Assembly (NCBI GenBank): GCA_041287335.1
Contig: JBEULM010000032.1
Location: 1-58,799 of the forward strand
Source: Hydrogenobacter sp.
GTDB taxonomy: Bacteria > Aquificota > Aquificia > Aquificales > Aquificaceae
Direction of reading: 5' to 3'
DNA: 58,799 nt
Shown here: positions 34,086 to 43,931 of the stretch, piece by piece
How the letters are laid out: each line of letters starts with the position of its first letter
Numbering within the stretch: position 1 is the stretch's first letter
Made by a program: the position numbers and the translations under genes
Notes under the pieces: model-generated
What the model was told of the DNA's origin: nothing
Databases searched by the model: none
What the model saw: the letters and a program-made list of their open reading frames with translations, nothing else

Positions 34086-35492
34086 TTATTCCCTCATGAT
34101 CTTTAAACTTTTGCTAAGGGAGTAAATAAGGAATATAGCTGAAGATATAAATACTAAAAGGGCAAATCCAGCTCCCCAAAAGGCAAGAGTAGGTCCTACA
34201 TGTATAAAATCCGGATACTTATCGACCCTTCTCATCACGGAAAAGGCACCCCCTAAATAGAACATAAATACAAAACCTGTACCACCTACTATATACATAG
34301 GTAAAAGTAGCTTAGGCGGTGAAAATTCACCAGCGTTTTCCCTTATAAACCAAGTTATGAAAGCTAAACTAAAAAGTACGTTGCCAAGAAGGTTGTAAGT
34401 GTGGAAGTGTGCAGGTACCCAAAGGGTATTGTGAAGCACAAAATTATTCATTATTGTGGCATCAAGGATCGCACCTATACCTCCAATAGCCCAAAAGAGG
34501 GTACCTAAGAAAAAAAGGGACATAGCTAAATTCCATCTTAAACCAGAACCATAAACTGTCGTTAACACGGTGAAAATAGTAACAGCAGCGGCAGGTATAG
34601 GTGCTACCCAAGAAGCTATCTGCCCTATGAATTGAAAGGGTAAAGGTTGTACAAAATCCATGTAAAGGTGATGAAAGTAGGCTAAAAGAACTATGAGAAG
34701 AACGGCGTTCCATGCTAAAGCTACATAACCTTTAATTTTGTAAGGTGGCTTACCCACAAGAAGTGGAAAAAGTTCGTAAAGGGTTGCTATACCAAAATAA
34801 AGCATTTCATTAACGAGAGTGTGACCAAACAGGAATGTAAGGTTTTTGGCAAGCAAAGCATCGCTTTTTACACCAAAGAAATACTGAAGGTAAAAGAGGA
34901 TAAGAAGTATAACACCAGCTATCAGGCAAGCGATTACCCCAATTAGGGTTACTGTAGTTATGAGTATAAAAGGTGGTGTATCGCTCTTTTTGCCAAATAG
35001 AGCTGACCACGCAAGGGCTGAAGATAAGGAATACTTTCTTAAAATGGAAAAAAGCATAGCTAAAGACCATACGAACCATCCTAAACCTAAAAAGGTAAGA
35101 GATAGTATAAAAAGTGGTAAAGACCAACCTGCACCTTTTGTGTAAAAAGGTAAGGGATACAAAAAGTACCAGCCTGGATGTTCACCGCCTAAAAGGAGAG
35201 AGAATATGAGGAGTAACGCACCTGAAAGTGTCATTACGTATGCAAAGGCGTTGGTAAGTATAGGTGGATCTGTATACTTGCTCATAAGATAGTTAACCCC
35301 TGCCATGCTCATTACAAACCACACACCTGCCATTAAAAGTCCATGGGCAGACATGAGTGAGTAAAATATGTTTGGAGCTAACTCGATAAGGTTAGCTTGA
35401 TTTAGCCTCATGAGTATTCCCATAAAAATGGCAAATAAGAAAACCGAAAGAGTAGTCAGTATCCATAAGAAGGTTAATCTTTTGAGACTCAC
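34086..35492 (-). CDS. Heme-copper superfamily subunit I, NO-reductase-like (lacks cross-linkable Tyr)
   Basis: 468 residues, about 12 helices. Low-spin heme ligands His50 (MSAHGLLM) and His364, high-spin ligand His362 (WVPAHFHTYN), and active-site metal ligands His224 (GHTLVNEM) and His274/His275 (YFHHLY). In A- and B-type oxygen reductases the residue four after the first of these (HPEVY) is the tyrosine bonded to His; here it is Asn228, with Glu229 next. So it is unlikely to be an ordinary oxidase. With a CuA subunit, narGHJI and narK in the same operon, a CuA-type nitric oxide reductase related to the B (ba3) family is the best guess. Overlaps subunit II by four bases. Confidence 0.82.
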   Translation of the reverse strand: MSLKRLTFLWILTTLSVFLFAIFMGILMRLNQANLIELAPNIFYSLMSAHGLLMAGVWFVMSMAGVNYLMSKYTDPPILTNAFAYVMTLSGALLLIFSLLLGGEHPGWYFLYPLPFYTKGAGWSLPLFILSLTFLGLGWFVWSLAMLFSILRKYSLSSALAWSALFGKKSDTPPFILITTVTLIGVIACLIAGVILLILFYLQYFFGVKSDALLAKNLTFLFGHTLVNEMLYFGIATLYELFPLLVGKPPYKIKGYVALAWNAVLLIVLLAYFHHLYMDFVQPLPFQFIGQIASWVAPIPAAAVTIFTVLTTVYGSGLRWNLAMSLFFLGTLFWAIGGIGAILDATIMNNFVLHNTLWVPAHFHTYNLLGNVLFSLAFITWFIRENAGEFSPPKLLLPMYIVGGTGFVFMFYLGGAFSVMRRVDKYPDFIHVGPTLAFWGAGFALLVFISSAIFLIYSLSKSLKIMRE

Positions 35493-36046
35493 GGTACCAC
35501 CTCCATCTTAGCATTCATATAAGCATGGGCAATTCCGCAGTATTCCAAACACTGGATGGTATATATGCCTACTTTTTTAAAACGATACCTAAGCCTGTTT
35601 ATGTATCCTGGCATAGCTTGTACCTGAGCTATAAGCCTACCTTCTGGATCGTAAATACCAAAACCGTGGTTAACGTCAAAGCTCGTAACCCTGAACTCAA
35701 CAACTTCACCCTTTTTTACCTTCACCTCATTTCCTAAACTTCTGCTGAAAGTTTCTTCATCAGTTATAGGAAACCCGCTTATCGCAAAGCTGAATTGCTT
35801 TGCTACCACGTGCAGTACTCTATCAGGGGGAGATTGGGAGAAGGCAAAATAAGGTGCTTTTGGTAGAGTAAGTATGAGGTATATTGCTACTGTGATTGAA
35901 AGGAGTAAGAAGAAAAAGAATCTGAACTTTTCAGAATTTTTTAATATTTTTTCTTTAAAAGAGGACAGCGCCACATAAAGGTAAACGGAGGCTATAACTG
36001 TAGAGGATATCAAAAATGCTAAAAAGACAATCCATTGAAGACTCAT
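35489..36046 (-). CDS. CuA-containing subunit II of the heme-copper enzyme
   Basis: 185 residues with two N-terminal membrane helices (about 4-28 and 42-62) and a periplasmic cupredoxin domain. The full CuA set is present: His127 (DVNHGFGI), Cys166, Glu168, Cys170, His174 and Met177 in CLEYCGIAHAYM. Cytochrome c or another periplasmic donor would deliver electrons here. No subunit III is encoded next to it, as in ba3-type and CuA NO reductases. It sits two bases after narK and overlaps subunit I. Confidence 0.93.
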   Translation of the reverse strand: MSLQWIVFLAFLISSTVIASVYLYVALSSFKEKILKNSEKFRFFFFLLLSITVAIYLILTLPKAPYFAFSQSPPDRVLHVVAKQFSFAISGFPITDEETFSRSLGNEVKVKKGEVVEFRVTSFDVNHGFGIYDPEGRLIAQVQAMPGYINRLRYRFKKVGIYTIQCLEYCGIAHAYMNAKMEVVP

Positions 36047-36048
36047 CT

Positions 36049-37353
36049 TTACCCTCCTCTAAACCTCTTAAGCAGTACGGTCACAAAAATAGCTATAAGA
36101 GAAAGTATAACATAAATCACAAACCCCTTTGCGTAGCCGGAACTTCCCATGAATTCAACAAAGGCACCGAGGATGGGTGGAGCTACAAAACCGCCTAAAG
36201 AACCAAGCCCACCTACCCACCCTGCTGCTCCTCCAACCGCTTCAGGTACATACTTAGATACAAGTTTAAACACCGCAGCATTGGCAAGTCCCACACCTGT
36301 ACCTAACAGAATAGTGCCTATTAATCCAGTATAGAAGTTACCTGTTAAGAAAACGATCGTGGAACCCACAAGCATGAAAACAAAACCTAAAAGTGCTACC
36401 TTTTCACCACCTGTCTTGTCACTTAGGTATCCCCCTAAAACCCTTACGAGAGAGGCTAATATAGAGTAGCCCAGGGCGGTTAATGTACCTGCAATAACTA
36501 TAGATACACCGTGATATATAGACCAGTAGGCGGGTAGCCAAGCGGTCAATCCCAGAAAGCCTGCTCCGAAACATACCGCATAAAGAAATACGAGTATCCA
36601 TGTTCTGAAATTTTTGGCTGAGTGTGTTAGAGCCGCAAAGAAACCGCCTTTGGGTATAAGCTCCTGCCCCAGCTGTTTTGCTATGTTCACTGCACGTTCC
36701 CTGGGAACACCCTTGGATGTCAGCTGAAAGTAGCATGCATCAACGGCAAATACAGCGTAAAGTAAAGTACCTATTAAAAGGAAAACAAACCATGCAAGGT
36801 AAGCTCTGGGTAGCCCCCATGCGGATATGGCTATAGGTAAAACAAGGGCAAATATACCAGCAGCTGTATTCCCAATACCTGCATAAATACCAAGAGCCGT
36901 ACCCTGTTTACTTTTCGGATAGCAGTACGAAACCTGAGCTATACCTACAGAGTAAGTGGCTATACTGCATCCGCTTAGCACACCTAAGAGCAGTATAACT
37001 GGATAAAATTCTTTACTCATTCTGTCAGGGTAGTAGGAAAACAAAAGGAAGGTGAGCCCCCCCATGCCAAGTATAGAAAGGAATAGTAGAGTAAGCATAG
37101 GTTTTTTCCCACCGACCTTGTCCACCCACGCTCCAAAGGGTAATCTCAATAAAGAACCTGTCAAATAGGGTACGGACACCAAAAGCCCAAGCTCTATGCC
37201 TGAGAGGTGTAAAAGTCCTTTAAAGCTCTTCGCGGCAGGTCCATACAGAGAAACTGCAGCAAAACCTACAAAGAAGGCGAACGTTGCCCATATAAGACCA
37301 AGAGTGGGGTTATTTACAAGCTTTAACTCTATCTCTACTATGAGCCTTTCCAT
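36049..37353 (-). CDS. narK: NarK-type nitrate/nitrite transporter (MFS)
   Basis: 434 residues, 12 predicted helices, from the ATG at 37353, which is preceded by AAGGAGGT; an ATG six codons upstream overlaps narI but has no such site. NarK marks: RLPFGAWVDKVGGKKP in the first half, NTAAGIFALVLP, and the nitrate signature region GLANAAVFKLVSKYVPEAVGGAAGWVGGLGSLGGF. Either nitrate/proton symport or nitrate/nitrite exchange; sequence alone does not say which. It links nitrate supply with the reductase genes upstream. Confidence 0.93.
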   Translation of the reverse strand: MERLIVEIELKLVNNPTLGLIWATFAFFVGFAAVSLYGPAAKSFKGLLHLSGIELGLLVSVPYLTGSLLRLPFGAWVDKVGGKKPMLTLLFLSILGMGGLTFLLFSYYPDRMSKEFYPVILLLGVLSGCSIATYSVGIAQVSYCYPKSKQGTALGIYAGIGNTAAGIFALVLPIAISAWGLPRAYLAWFVFLLIGTLLYAVFAVDACYFQLTSKGVPRERAVNIAKQLGQELIPKGGFFAALTHSAKNFRTWILVFLYAVCFGAGFLGLTAWLPAYWSIYHGVSIVIAGTLTALGYSILASLVRVLGGYLSDKTGGEKVALLGFVFMLVGSTIVFLTGNFYTGLIGTILLGTGVGLANAAVFKLVSKYVPEAVGGAAGWVGGLGSLGGFVAPPILGAFVEFMGSSGYAKGFVIYVILSLIAIFVTVLLKRFRGG

Positions 37354-37367
37354 CTTTGTTACCTCCT

Positions 37368-38066
37368 TCATCTCTTAAGAGCCTGAAGTCTTCTGAAGTT
37401 TATATAAGGTCTCCACAGGTAGCTTAAAGGAAATGTTACCGAGTGTACGAGCTTAGTAAAAGGGAAGTATGAGAAAAATATGAGAGCAAAAATTATGTGG
37501 AGTTTGTTTGTAAAAGGTATACTCGCCGAGAACGTCGCATTAGGCAAGAACTTAAGTATGCTACTCAGCCAAGGACCTACCGCATAGGACACTCCAAAAA
37601 CACCTTTTATTACAGACTGATACATACCTAAGGAGGTTATTATTAAAAGAAAAAGCAAAACAGCATAATCTTCAAAGGTGGACATGGACCTGATCCGAGG
37701 GTTACTGATCCTTCTCCACAACGCAACTAAAAGTCCCCAAAGAAGCATAACACCTCCTACAATACCAATCCAGCGGAAAAAGTCCACAAGATAAGTAAGT
37801 CCGTACGCACCTCCCACAAATCCCACCACATGAGCTATAAACAGGGTTAGCAATCCCCAGTGCATGTTGAGAGACGCTACTCCTATGGAAGACCTACCAA
37901 AGAAGCCTGAAGAGCGCGTCGTCCAAAGTAAGTCTCCGCGAGCTGTTATATCCCACTTTCCCCTATAGCTTCCCTTAAATCCACTGAAGAGTCTGTAAAA
38001 TATACCCCCAAAAAATAGGAACAAAGCCACATAAGGTAAAGCTATAAATAGGAAGTTTTCCATCAT
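37368..38066 (-). CDS. narI: Respiratory nitrate reductase gamma subunit
   Basis: 232 residues with five membrane helices and histidines for two b hemes, e.g. in LNMHWGLLTLFIAHVVGFVGG and the late NKLHIIFALIFFSYFPFTKLVHSVTFPL, the latter very typical of NarI. It oxidises quinol and passes electrons to NarH. Starts with ATGA overlap on narJ and is followed by narK 15 bp later. Confidence 0.94.
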   Translation of the reverse strand: MMENFLFIALPYVALFLFFGGIFYRLFSGFKGSYRGKWDITARGDLLWTTRSSGFFGRSSIGVASLNMHWGLLTLFIAHVVGFVGGAYGLTYLVDFFRWIGIVGGVMLLWGLLVALWRRISNPRIRSMSTFEDYAVLLFLLIITSLGMYQSVIKGVFGVSYAVGPWLSSILKFLPNATFSASIPFTNKLHIIFALIFFSYFPFTKLVHSVTFPLSYLWRPYINFRRLQALKR

Positions 38067-38626
38067 TTTTTCACCTCCTCTTTTTGTATGTCAAGTTTTA
38101 AAAGTTCTGCAAGCACGTCAAAGAGCAGAATGTAGTATGAACCGAGTTCTTGGAGTCTTTCGCGCATACGTTCAAGGGCTGGCAGTATATACTCCTGTAT
38201 ACACCTTCCCCTTACTTGGTCTTCTTTTCTGTCCGCTGTTAATGCAAGAAATTCAAGCACCATAGGGAGAAAATCAGGCAACTCTTTACTATCAGGCTTT
38301 AGCCCAAAGTATTTGTAAGCACCAAGAAGGTCTATCATGTAGTCGTTCCTATCGGATACACCTGCTTGCGCGCAGGTATTTGATTCTTCAAAGAGATGAG
38401 CGCCGAGATAAAGAGGGCATTTGGGGGAAAGCTCAAAAAGGTCAATATACTCTTCTGCTGACGGTGGATAAAAAGTTAAAAAATCCAGAAGTTTTTCGGA
38501 TAACTCATTTCCAAGAGTATAAAGATAGGTTGCAAGAAGATATCCTTTCTTCTTTACATCTTCTACAGCCACCTCCTCTGGGTTACAGAAAAGTTCCGAT
38601 AAAAGTAAGTACAGTTCCTTCATCAC
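38063..38626 (-). CDS. narJ: Nitrate reductase assembly chaperone NarJ
   Basis: 187 residues, all-helical TorD/NarJ family. FLTFYPPSAEEYIDLFELSPKCPLYLGAHLFEES is the recognisable core; the remainder is divergent, as is usual for the family. It helps insert the molybdenum cofactor into NarG and is not part of the final enzyme. Overlaps narH and narI by four bases each. Confidence 0.88.
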   Translation of the reverse strand: MMKELYLLLSELFCNPEEVAVEDVKKKGYLLATYLYTLGNELSEKLLDFLTFYPPSAEEYIDLFELSPKCPLYLGAHLFEESNTCAQAGVSDRNDYMIDLLGAYKYFGLKPDSKELPDFLPMVLEFLALTADRKEDQVRGRCIQEYILPALERMRERLQELGSYYILLFDVLAELLKLDIQKEEVKK

Positions 38627-40173
38627 AACCCCTCCGTTGCGTGATAGGATTTTCTTCTATTTACGGGTGACCAAGGATTCATGATGTCAAAGCCTGTCAT
38701 CCCTCTTTCCGTGTATGGGTCAATTTCCGCCTTTTCTCTCCTCGTTGTAGGAAGAACAAAGCGCTCGTTATAAAAAGCAAGAGACACACCTCTCAAAATA
38801 CTCTTAGCATCTTCTTCACTTAACCCAACCCTTTTGAGAATTTCAGTATTTGGTTTACCATCAACTTTTAAGCTTCTAAAGTAGTGCCTTACTGCAAGCT
38901 GTCTCCTTATGGACTTTTTGACTTCCTCCTCGTTTCCTGCTGCAAACATATTGGCTAAGTATCTTATGGGTATACGCATTTTATCTATATCTTCTATATC
39001 TGGCAGAAAACCTCCATTCTCAGGTTTTTCCATATCAAATATGTCCGTATCAGAAGGAGAGCTTTTGCCTTTCGCTGTGGCAAGCGGACTTAAAGGTGGT
39101 ATGTAAAAAACCATTGGAAAAGTTCTAAACTCAGGGTGAAGGGGAAGCGCAAGTTCCCATTTTTTAAAGAGTTTGTAAACGGGTGAGCGTTGCGCAGCAT
39201 CTATCCAATCATCCGGTATTCCTTGTTTTTTCGCCTCCTCTATCACTTTCGGGTCAAAGGGATCAAGGATAACCTCTCTTTGAGCTTTGACAAGGCTGCG
39301 CTCATCAGCCAAAAGCGCTTCCTCAAGCTTTTCCAAATCGTAAAGGACCAAACCAAAAGACCTTATTCTACCTACGCATGTGTGGAAGCAAACCGGAGGA
39401 AGCCCTGTTTCAACTCTGGGATAACATAGTATACACTTCTCCATCTTCCCAGTTCTCCAGTTATAGTACGGTTTTTTGTAAGGGCATGAGGATACGCAGT
39501 ACCTCCAGTTTCTGCATCTCACTTGGTCTATGAGGACTATGCCATCTTCTTCCCTTTTGTAAGCTGCACCCGATGGACAGGCACCCACGCAAGCTGGATT
39601 AAGACAGTGGTTGCATATTCTTGGAAGATAAAAGTAAAAAACGTTTTTAAAAGTGAGGAGTGCTTCCACTTCTTCCTTGCTCATACCTTTGAAGTTCACA
39701 TCGTATTTACCCGTTACGTGTGTACCACCAGCATTGTCTTCCCAGTTTACGTTCCAAGTTATAGGTATGTCCTCCTCACCTGTCACCATTGATTTGGGTC
39801 TTGCTACGGGCTGTTGTTTCTTTTGCTCTTTTGTGTGTAGTTCTTCGTAAGTGAAAGTGTAAGGATCTTCGCCGTAGTAATCCTTCATTTCGGGTATATG
39901 CGGATTGAAAAAAAGGTTAAGAAGCATATAAGATTTCCCACCATAGCGCAATTTCAGTTTGTTGCCTTTTTTAACCCATCCTCCTTTCCACAGCTCTTGG
40001 TCTTCCCATCTTTTTGGATATCCTATACCCGGCTTCGTTTCTACATTGTTCCACCACATGTACTCTGCACCTTCTCGGTTTGTCCACACATTCTTACATG
40101 CGACGGTGCATGTGTTGCATCCTATACACTTTTCAAGGTTAAAGGTCATACCAAACTGTGCCTTTACTCTCAT
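38623..40173 (-). CDS. narH: Respiratory nitrate reductase beta subunit
   Basis: 516 residues. Four cluster groups: Cys16-Cys19-Cys22-Cys26 in KCIGCNTCTVACK, CNHCLNPACVGACPSGA, CRNWRYCVSSCPYKK (Trp in place of one Cys, diagnostic of the [3Fe-4S] cluster), and CILCYPRVETGLPPVCFHTCVGR. Cytoplasmic electron relay from NarI to NarG. Starts 11 bp after narG behind AGGAGGT. Confidence 0.97.
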   Translation of the reverse strand: MRVKAQFGMTFNLEKCIGCNTCTVACKNVWTNREGAEYMWWNNVETKPGIGYPKRWEDQELWKGGWVKKGNKLKLRYGGKSYMLLNLFFNPHIPEMKDYYGEDPYTFTYEELHTKEQKKQQPVARPKSMVTGEEDIPITWNVNWEDNAGGTHVTGKYDVNFKGMSKEEVEALLTFKNVFYFYLPRICNHCLNPACVGACPSGAAYKREEDGIVLIDQVRCRNWRYCVSSCPYKKPYYNWRTGKMEKCILCYPRVETGLPPVCFHTCVGRIRSFGLVLYDLEKLEEALLADERSLVKAQREVILDPFDPKVIEEAKKQGIPDDWIDAAQRSPVYKLFKKWELALPLHPEFRTFPMVFYIPPLSPLATAKGKSSPSDTDIFDMEKPENGGFLPDIEDIDKMRIPIRYLANMFAAGNEEEVKKSIRRQLAVRHYFRSLKVDGKPNTEILKRVGLSEEDAKSILRGVSLAFYNERFVLPTTRREKAEIDPYTERGMTGFDIMNPWSPVNRRKSYHATEGL

Positions 40174-40184
40174 GTCAGACCTCC

Positions 40185-43100
40185 TTATTTGGCAGGTAAT
40201 TTGTTCATCTCCTCCTCTTTATAAATGACCTTCTTTCTACCTTCGGCGTGAGGCATTTTGCGTATGAGAACGCAGTGATCTCTTTCGGAAGGTGATGTTC
40301 CCCAATAGTTGGTATAATAAGAAAATTGAGCGTACCCTCCTATCATAGTACCAGGATTCATCAATATCCTCGTAGTTGCGTTGTTGTTTCCTCCCCTAAG
40401 GTCAGAGCATTGGTATTTTTTAGCTAAAGGTGAGAAGGGTATATTTACGTGTCTTTCCACCTGGTGATAGGTTATCGCCATACCCCTCGGAACCTGATGA
40501 CTCACCACAGCTCTAACTACCTCTATACCGTTTTCGTTCCACATCTCCACCCAATCGTTGTCTTCTATATCCATCTCTTTGGCATCTTCCGGATTGAGCC
40601 ACACTGTTGGTCCACCCCTTGATAACTGCATCATAGGCCAGTGGTCTCTAAAAGAACTGTGTATCTGCCACTTTCCGTGAGGTGTTATAAAGCGAAGCAC
40701 TTTTGACTTAGGCTCAATTCTTTTTAGGTTTATGTCGCCAAGCACCACCGTATCCAGAGGAGGCTTATAAGTAGGTAAGGCTTCTCCAAGCTCTCTAAAG
40801 CCTTGATGGTCGTAGTATATCTCTTGCCTACCAGAAAGTGTGTGCCATGGTTTAAGTCTCTCCACATTTAACGTCCAAGGTGCAAAGGTTCTCTGTTTCC
40901 CATCTTCGTTTATAAGTATGGCTCCCCACTGGGGTGTAGTGTGTATCCTCCTTGGTTGCGAAATGATATCCTTGTAATGAACCTTTCTGTCTTTCACTGG
41001 CTCTACAAGATCCGTCAAAGGTAAGCCTACCTTTTTTTCCATTTCCTTGAAGAACATGTAAGCTAACCTTCCATTTAGCTCTGGAGATATCTGAAGTATG
41101 AGTTCACAGATTTGTTCGGGCTTTTCAAAATAGATCTTTCCATTTCTAACCTCCAAAACCTCGTTGTTTTTAAGCTCCTCCACTATAGGTGTAAGGTCCA
41201 CATAGTGACCTTTTGAACCATAACCTTTAGGCTGGCATACAAGAGGACCCAAAGAGACAAGCTTGTCATATATCTTCGTGTAATCCCTTTCAACTATCGT
41301 AATTTTGGGGAATGTCTTTCCTGGCACAGGTTCACACTCTCCGTATTTCCAATCTTTCACTTCACCTTTAGGTTGTGCGAGCTGGTCAGGTGAATCCATG
41401 AAGAGGGCTGTAACCACAACATCTTTTACTGGTTTAGGAAAGTGCTTTTTAGCAAGTTCTGAAAACTTCTGAGCTATGAGCTTGAAGGCTTCCCAATCAT
41501 GCTTTGCCTCCCACGGGGGTTGTATTGCTGGTGTCAAAGGATGTACAAAAGTGTGCATATCTCCAAAGGTTACATCGTACTTTTCGTACCAAAAGGCAGC
41601 TGGAAGTACTATGTCTGCATAATTTGCGGTTGAATCCATCCTTATGTTGAGATTAACGAGAAGGTCAAGCTTGCCTATTGGAGCTGGCTCTCTCCACTCT
41701 ATCTCCTTTATGAGTCCCTTTGCAGGCTCTTCTTCCCAAAGTACATTGTGGTGAGTTCCAAGAAAGTGTTTAAGCGCTATCTCCTGTCCCCTCATACTTG
41801 TACCTATGAGGTTGCCTCTCCAAACTATAAGTACTTTAAGATGGTTTTCTTTGGCATCCGGGTCGTGTATTGCGAATCTGTACCTGCCCTCCTTAAACTG
41901 CTTTACGATCCAGTTTACGACTTCTTCATCAGTCCTGCATCCCGCTTTTATGGCTTCTTCATAAACTTCCAGAGGGTTTTTCTTATCAAAAGTTGGATAA
42001 AAGGGTAACCATCCAAGCCTTACAGCTAAGGCATTCATATCCGCAGCGTGGTTGTATCTTTCTTTCATCTTCGTATTTTCAGCCCATTGGGTATCAAAGG
42101 TCATAGGGTCGTATCTCCACTGACCTGTGTGGAAATACCAGAAAGATGTAGAGTTCTGCATTCTTGGCGGTCTCGTCCAATCAAGGGCACCACCTAAATT
42201 TACAAAAGCTGCGTGTAGTCTCGTGTGCTGTGTACCTACATAATGGTTAAAGTTGCCACCATTCCTTCCGTTGCATCCACAAAGAGCGAGCATAACAGCT
42301 AAGGCTCTGTAATAAAGAGGTCCGCCATGGTAAAAGTGTAAAAGCCCAGGACCCGTTATAACCATGGATCTACCTTGGGTTTTTTCTGCATTTTCTGCGA
42401 ACTCTCTACCTACCTGTATGGCAAGGTTCCTGCTAACCCCAGTCTGAGACTCCTGCCACGCAGGAGTAAAAGGCTTAGGATCATCGTAATCCTTGGGATA
42501 ATCACCTCCTAAACCTCTTGAGACACCTACCTGTGCCATGAGAAGGTCAAAGGCTGTTGTCACGATGATTTCTTTACCGTCTTTACCCTTTATAACCTTT
42601 GCTGGAACATCTCTTATTATCTCTTTGGGTGGCTTGCCCTTCCCTTCAGTCTTCCCTGGGAATATACTGAAGGTATCAGTGAAATCGTAAAAAATCACGG
42701 GACATCTCAGGTTCTCATGGTCTAATAAAGAAAGGAGCGGATCAAAGTCCTCCCCAGTTTTTGCATTCTTCAGCTGAAGGTTCCACCTACCCGTGGGTTC
42801 TTTTTCCCATCTGAAACCTATACTACCCATAGGCAGTTGAAGCTTTCCATTTTTATCCATCATAATGAGCTTCCAGTCAGCATTCTCTTCGTCTGAGTAT
42901 TCATACAAGTCAGAAGCTCTCAAAAATCTACCCATGCGGTATTTGTTTCCGTCTCTATCAAGCATTACGAGAAAAGGAAGGTTTGTGTACCTTTTTACGT
43001 AATCCTTAAAGTAAGGTACCTCCCTTTCGACAAAGAACTCTTTGAGAATTACATGAATACACGCCATGAAAAAAGCACCATCGCTACCCGGAATTAGGGG

Positions 43101-43931
43101 TATCCATAAGTCAGCGTATTTGGTAACATCCGAGTAGTTTGGTGAAACGCTCACTATCTTTGTCCCTCTCATTTTTGCCTCAGGTATGAAGTGACAGTCT
43201 GCTGTTCTCGTCATATTTAGATTTGTCCCCGCTATTATGATGTAAGTGCTTTGATACCAATCCGAGCTTTCACAGTTTTCCGTTTGGTCACCCCACATAG
43301 CGGGAGAATTGTGCGGAAGGTCATGATACCATTCGTAGTAACTGCAGTATATACCACCCAAAAGGTTGTTATATCTTTGCCCGGAGATAAAGCTCACAAG
43401 GCTCATAGCGGGTATAGGTGAAAAGGAAGCTATATGATCAGGTCCATACTTCTTTATAGTGTATATTTGAGCACCAGCTATTATTTCAGTAGCTTCATCC
43501 CACGTTACCCTCTTCCACCCCCCTTTACCTCTTGCGGATTTGTATCTTTTAGATCTCTCTTCATTTTCAACTATGCTTGCCCATGCCTCCACAGGGTCCT
43601 TACCTTTCTTTTTTTCTTCATAGTACATATCCCATAAGACCTTACGCACATATGGATACTTAGGTCTTAATGGTGAGTAGGGATACCATGAGGCAGTCAC
43701 ACCTCTCTGACAGCCTCTTGGTTCTACATTGGGAACATCTGGCTCTATCTGAGGATAGTCTACTTTCTGAAGTTCCCAAACTATCATGCCATCTTTAACA
43801 AACACCTCCCAGCTACAAGCCATGGAACAATTAACACCGTGCGCAGTTCTCACGCTGTAGTCATAGGACCATCTTTTTCTGTAAAACTCTTCCCACGACC
43901 TTGAATCTTCCGTTTCTCTGAACCACCTCAT
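40185..43931 (-). CDS. narG: Respiratory nitrate reductase alpha subunit (molybdenum)
   Basis: 1248 residues. N-terminal His/Cys cluster FS0 (His31, Cys35, Cys39, Cys74) and Mo-coordinating Asp204 in WYHDLPHNSPAMWG, the equivalent of E. coli Asp222. The start MRWFRETEDSRSWEEFYRKRW resembles the remnant leader of membrane-bound NarG, without a functional Tat signal, so the active site faces the cytoplasm. Reduces nitrate to nitrite with bis-MGD. Overlaps the cytochrome c gene by four bases. Confidence 0.98.
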   Translation of the reverse strand: MRWFRETEDSRSWEEFYRKRWSYDYSVRTAHGVNCSMACSWEVFVKDGMIVWELQKVDYPQIEPDVPNVEPRGCQRGVTASWYPYSPLRPKYPYVRKVLWDMYYEEKKKGKDPVEAWASIVENEERSKRYKSARGKGGWKRVTWDEATEIIAGAQIYTIKKYGPDHIASFSPIPAMSLVSFISGQRYNNLLGGIYCSYYEWYHDLPHNSPAMWGDQTENCESSDWYQSTYIIIAGTNLNMTRTADCHFIPEAKMRGTKIVSVSPNYSDVTKYADLWIPLIPGSDGAFFMACIHVILKEFFVEREVPYFKDYVKRYTNLPFLVMLDRDGNKYRMGRFLRASDLYEYSDEENADWKLIMMDKNGKLQLPMGSIGFRWEKEPTGRWNLQLKNAKTGEDFDPLLSLLDHENLRCPVIFYDFTDTFSIFPGKTEGKGKPPKEIIRDVPAKVIKGKDGKEIIVTTAFDLLMAQVGVSRGLGGDYPKDYDDPKPFTPAWQESQTGVSRNLAIQVGREFAENAEKTQGRSMVITGPGLLHFYHGGPLYYRALAVMLALCGCNGRNGGNFNHYVGTQHTRLHAAFVNLGGALDWTRPPRMQNSTSFWYFHTGQWRYDPMTFDTQWAENTKMKERYNHAADMNALAVRLGWLPFYPTFDKKNPLEVYEEAIKAGCRTDEEVVNWIVKQFKEGRYRFAIHDPDAKENHLKVLIVWRGNLIGTSMRGQEIALKHFLGTHHNVLWEEEPAKGLIKEIEWREPAPIGKLDLLVNLNIRMDSTANYADIVLPAAFWYEKYDVTFGDMHTFVHPLTPAIQPPWEAKHDWEAFKLIAQKFSELAKKHFPKPVKDVVVTALFMDSPDQLAQPKGEVKDWKYGECEPVPGKTFPKITIVERDYTKIYDKLVSLGPLVCQPKGYGSKGHYVDLTPIVEELKNNEVLEVRNGKIYFEKPEQICELILQISPELNGRLAYMFFKEMEKKVGLPLTDLVEPVKDRKVHYKDIISQPRRIHTTPQWGAILINEDGKQRTFAPWTLNVERLKPWHTLSGRQEIYYDHQGFRELGEALPTYKPPLDTVVLGDINLKRIEPKSKVLRFITPHGKWQIHSSFRDHWPMMQLSRGGPTVWLNPEDAKEMDIEDNDWVEMWNENGIEVVRAVVSHQVPRGMAITYHQVERHVNIPFSPLAKKYQCSDLRGGNNNATTRILMNPGTMIGGYAQFSYYTNYWGTSPSERDHCVLIRKMPHAEGRKKVIYKEEEMNKLPAK

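Noticed and set aside
34462-35127. Minus-strand frames of 83 and 105 residues inside subunit I
   Set aside because: Alternative frames of the same strand within the heme-copper gene; they lack start signals and the main frame is fully supported by ligands.
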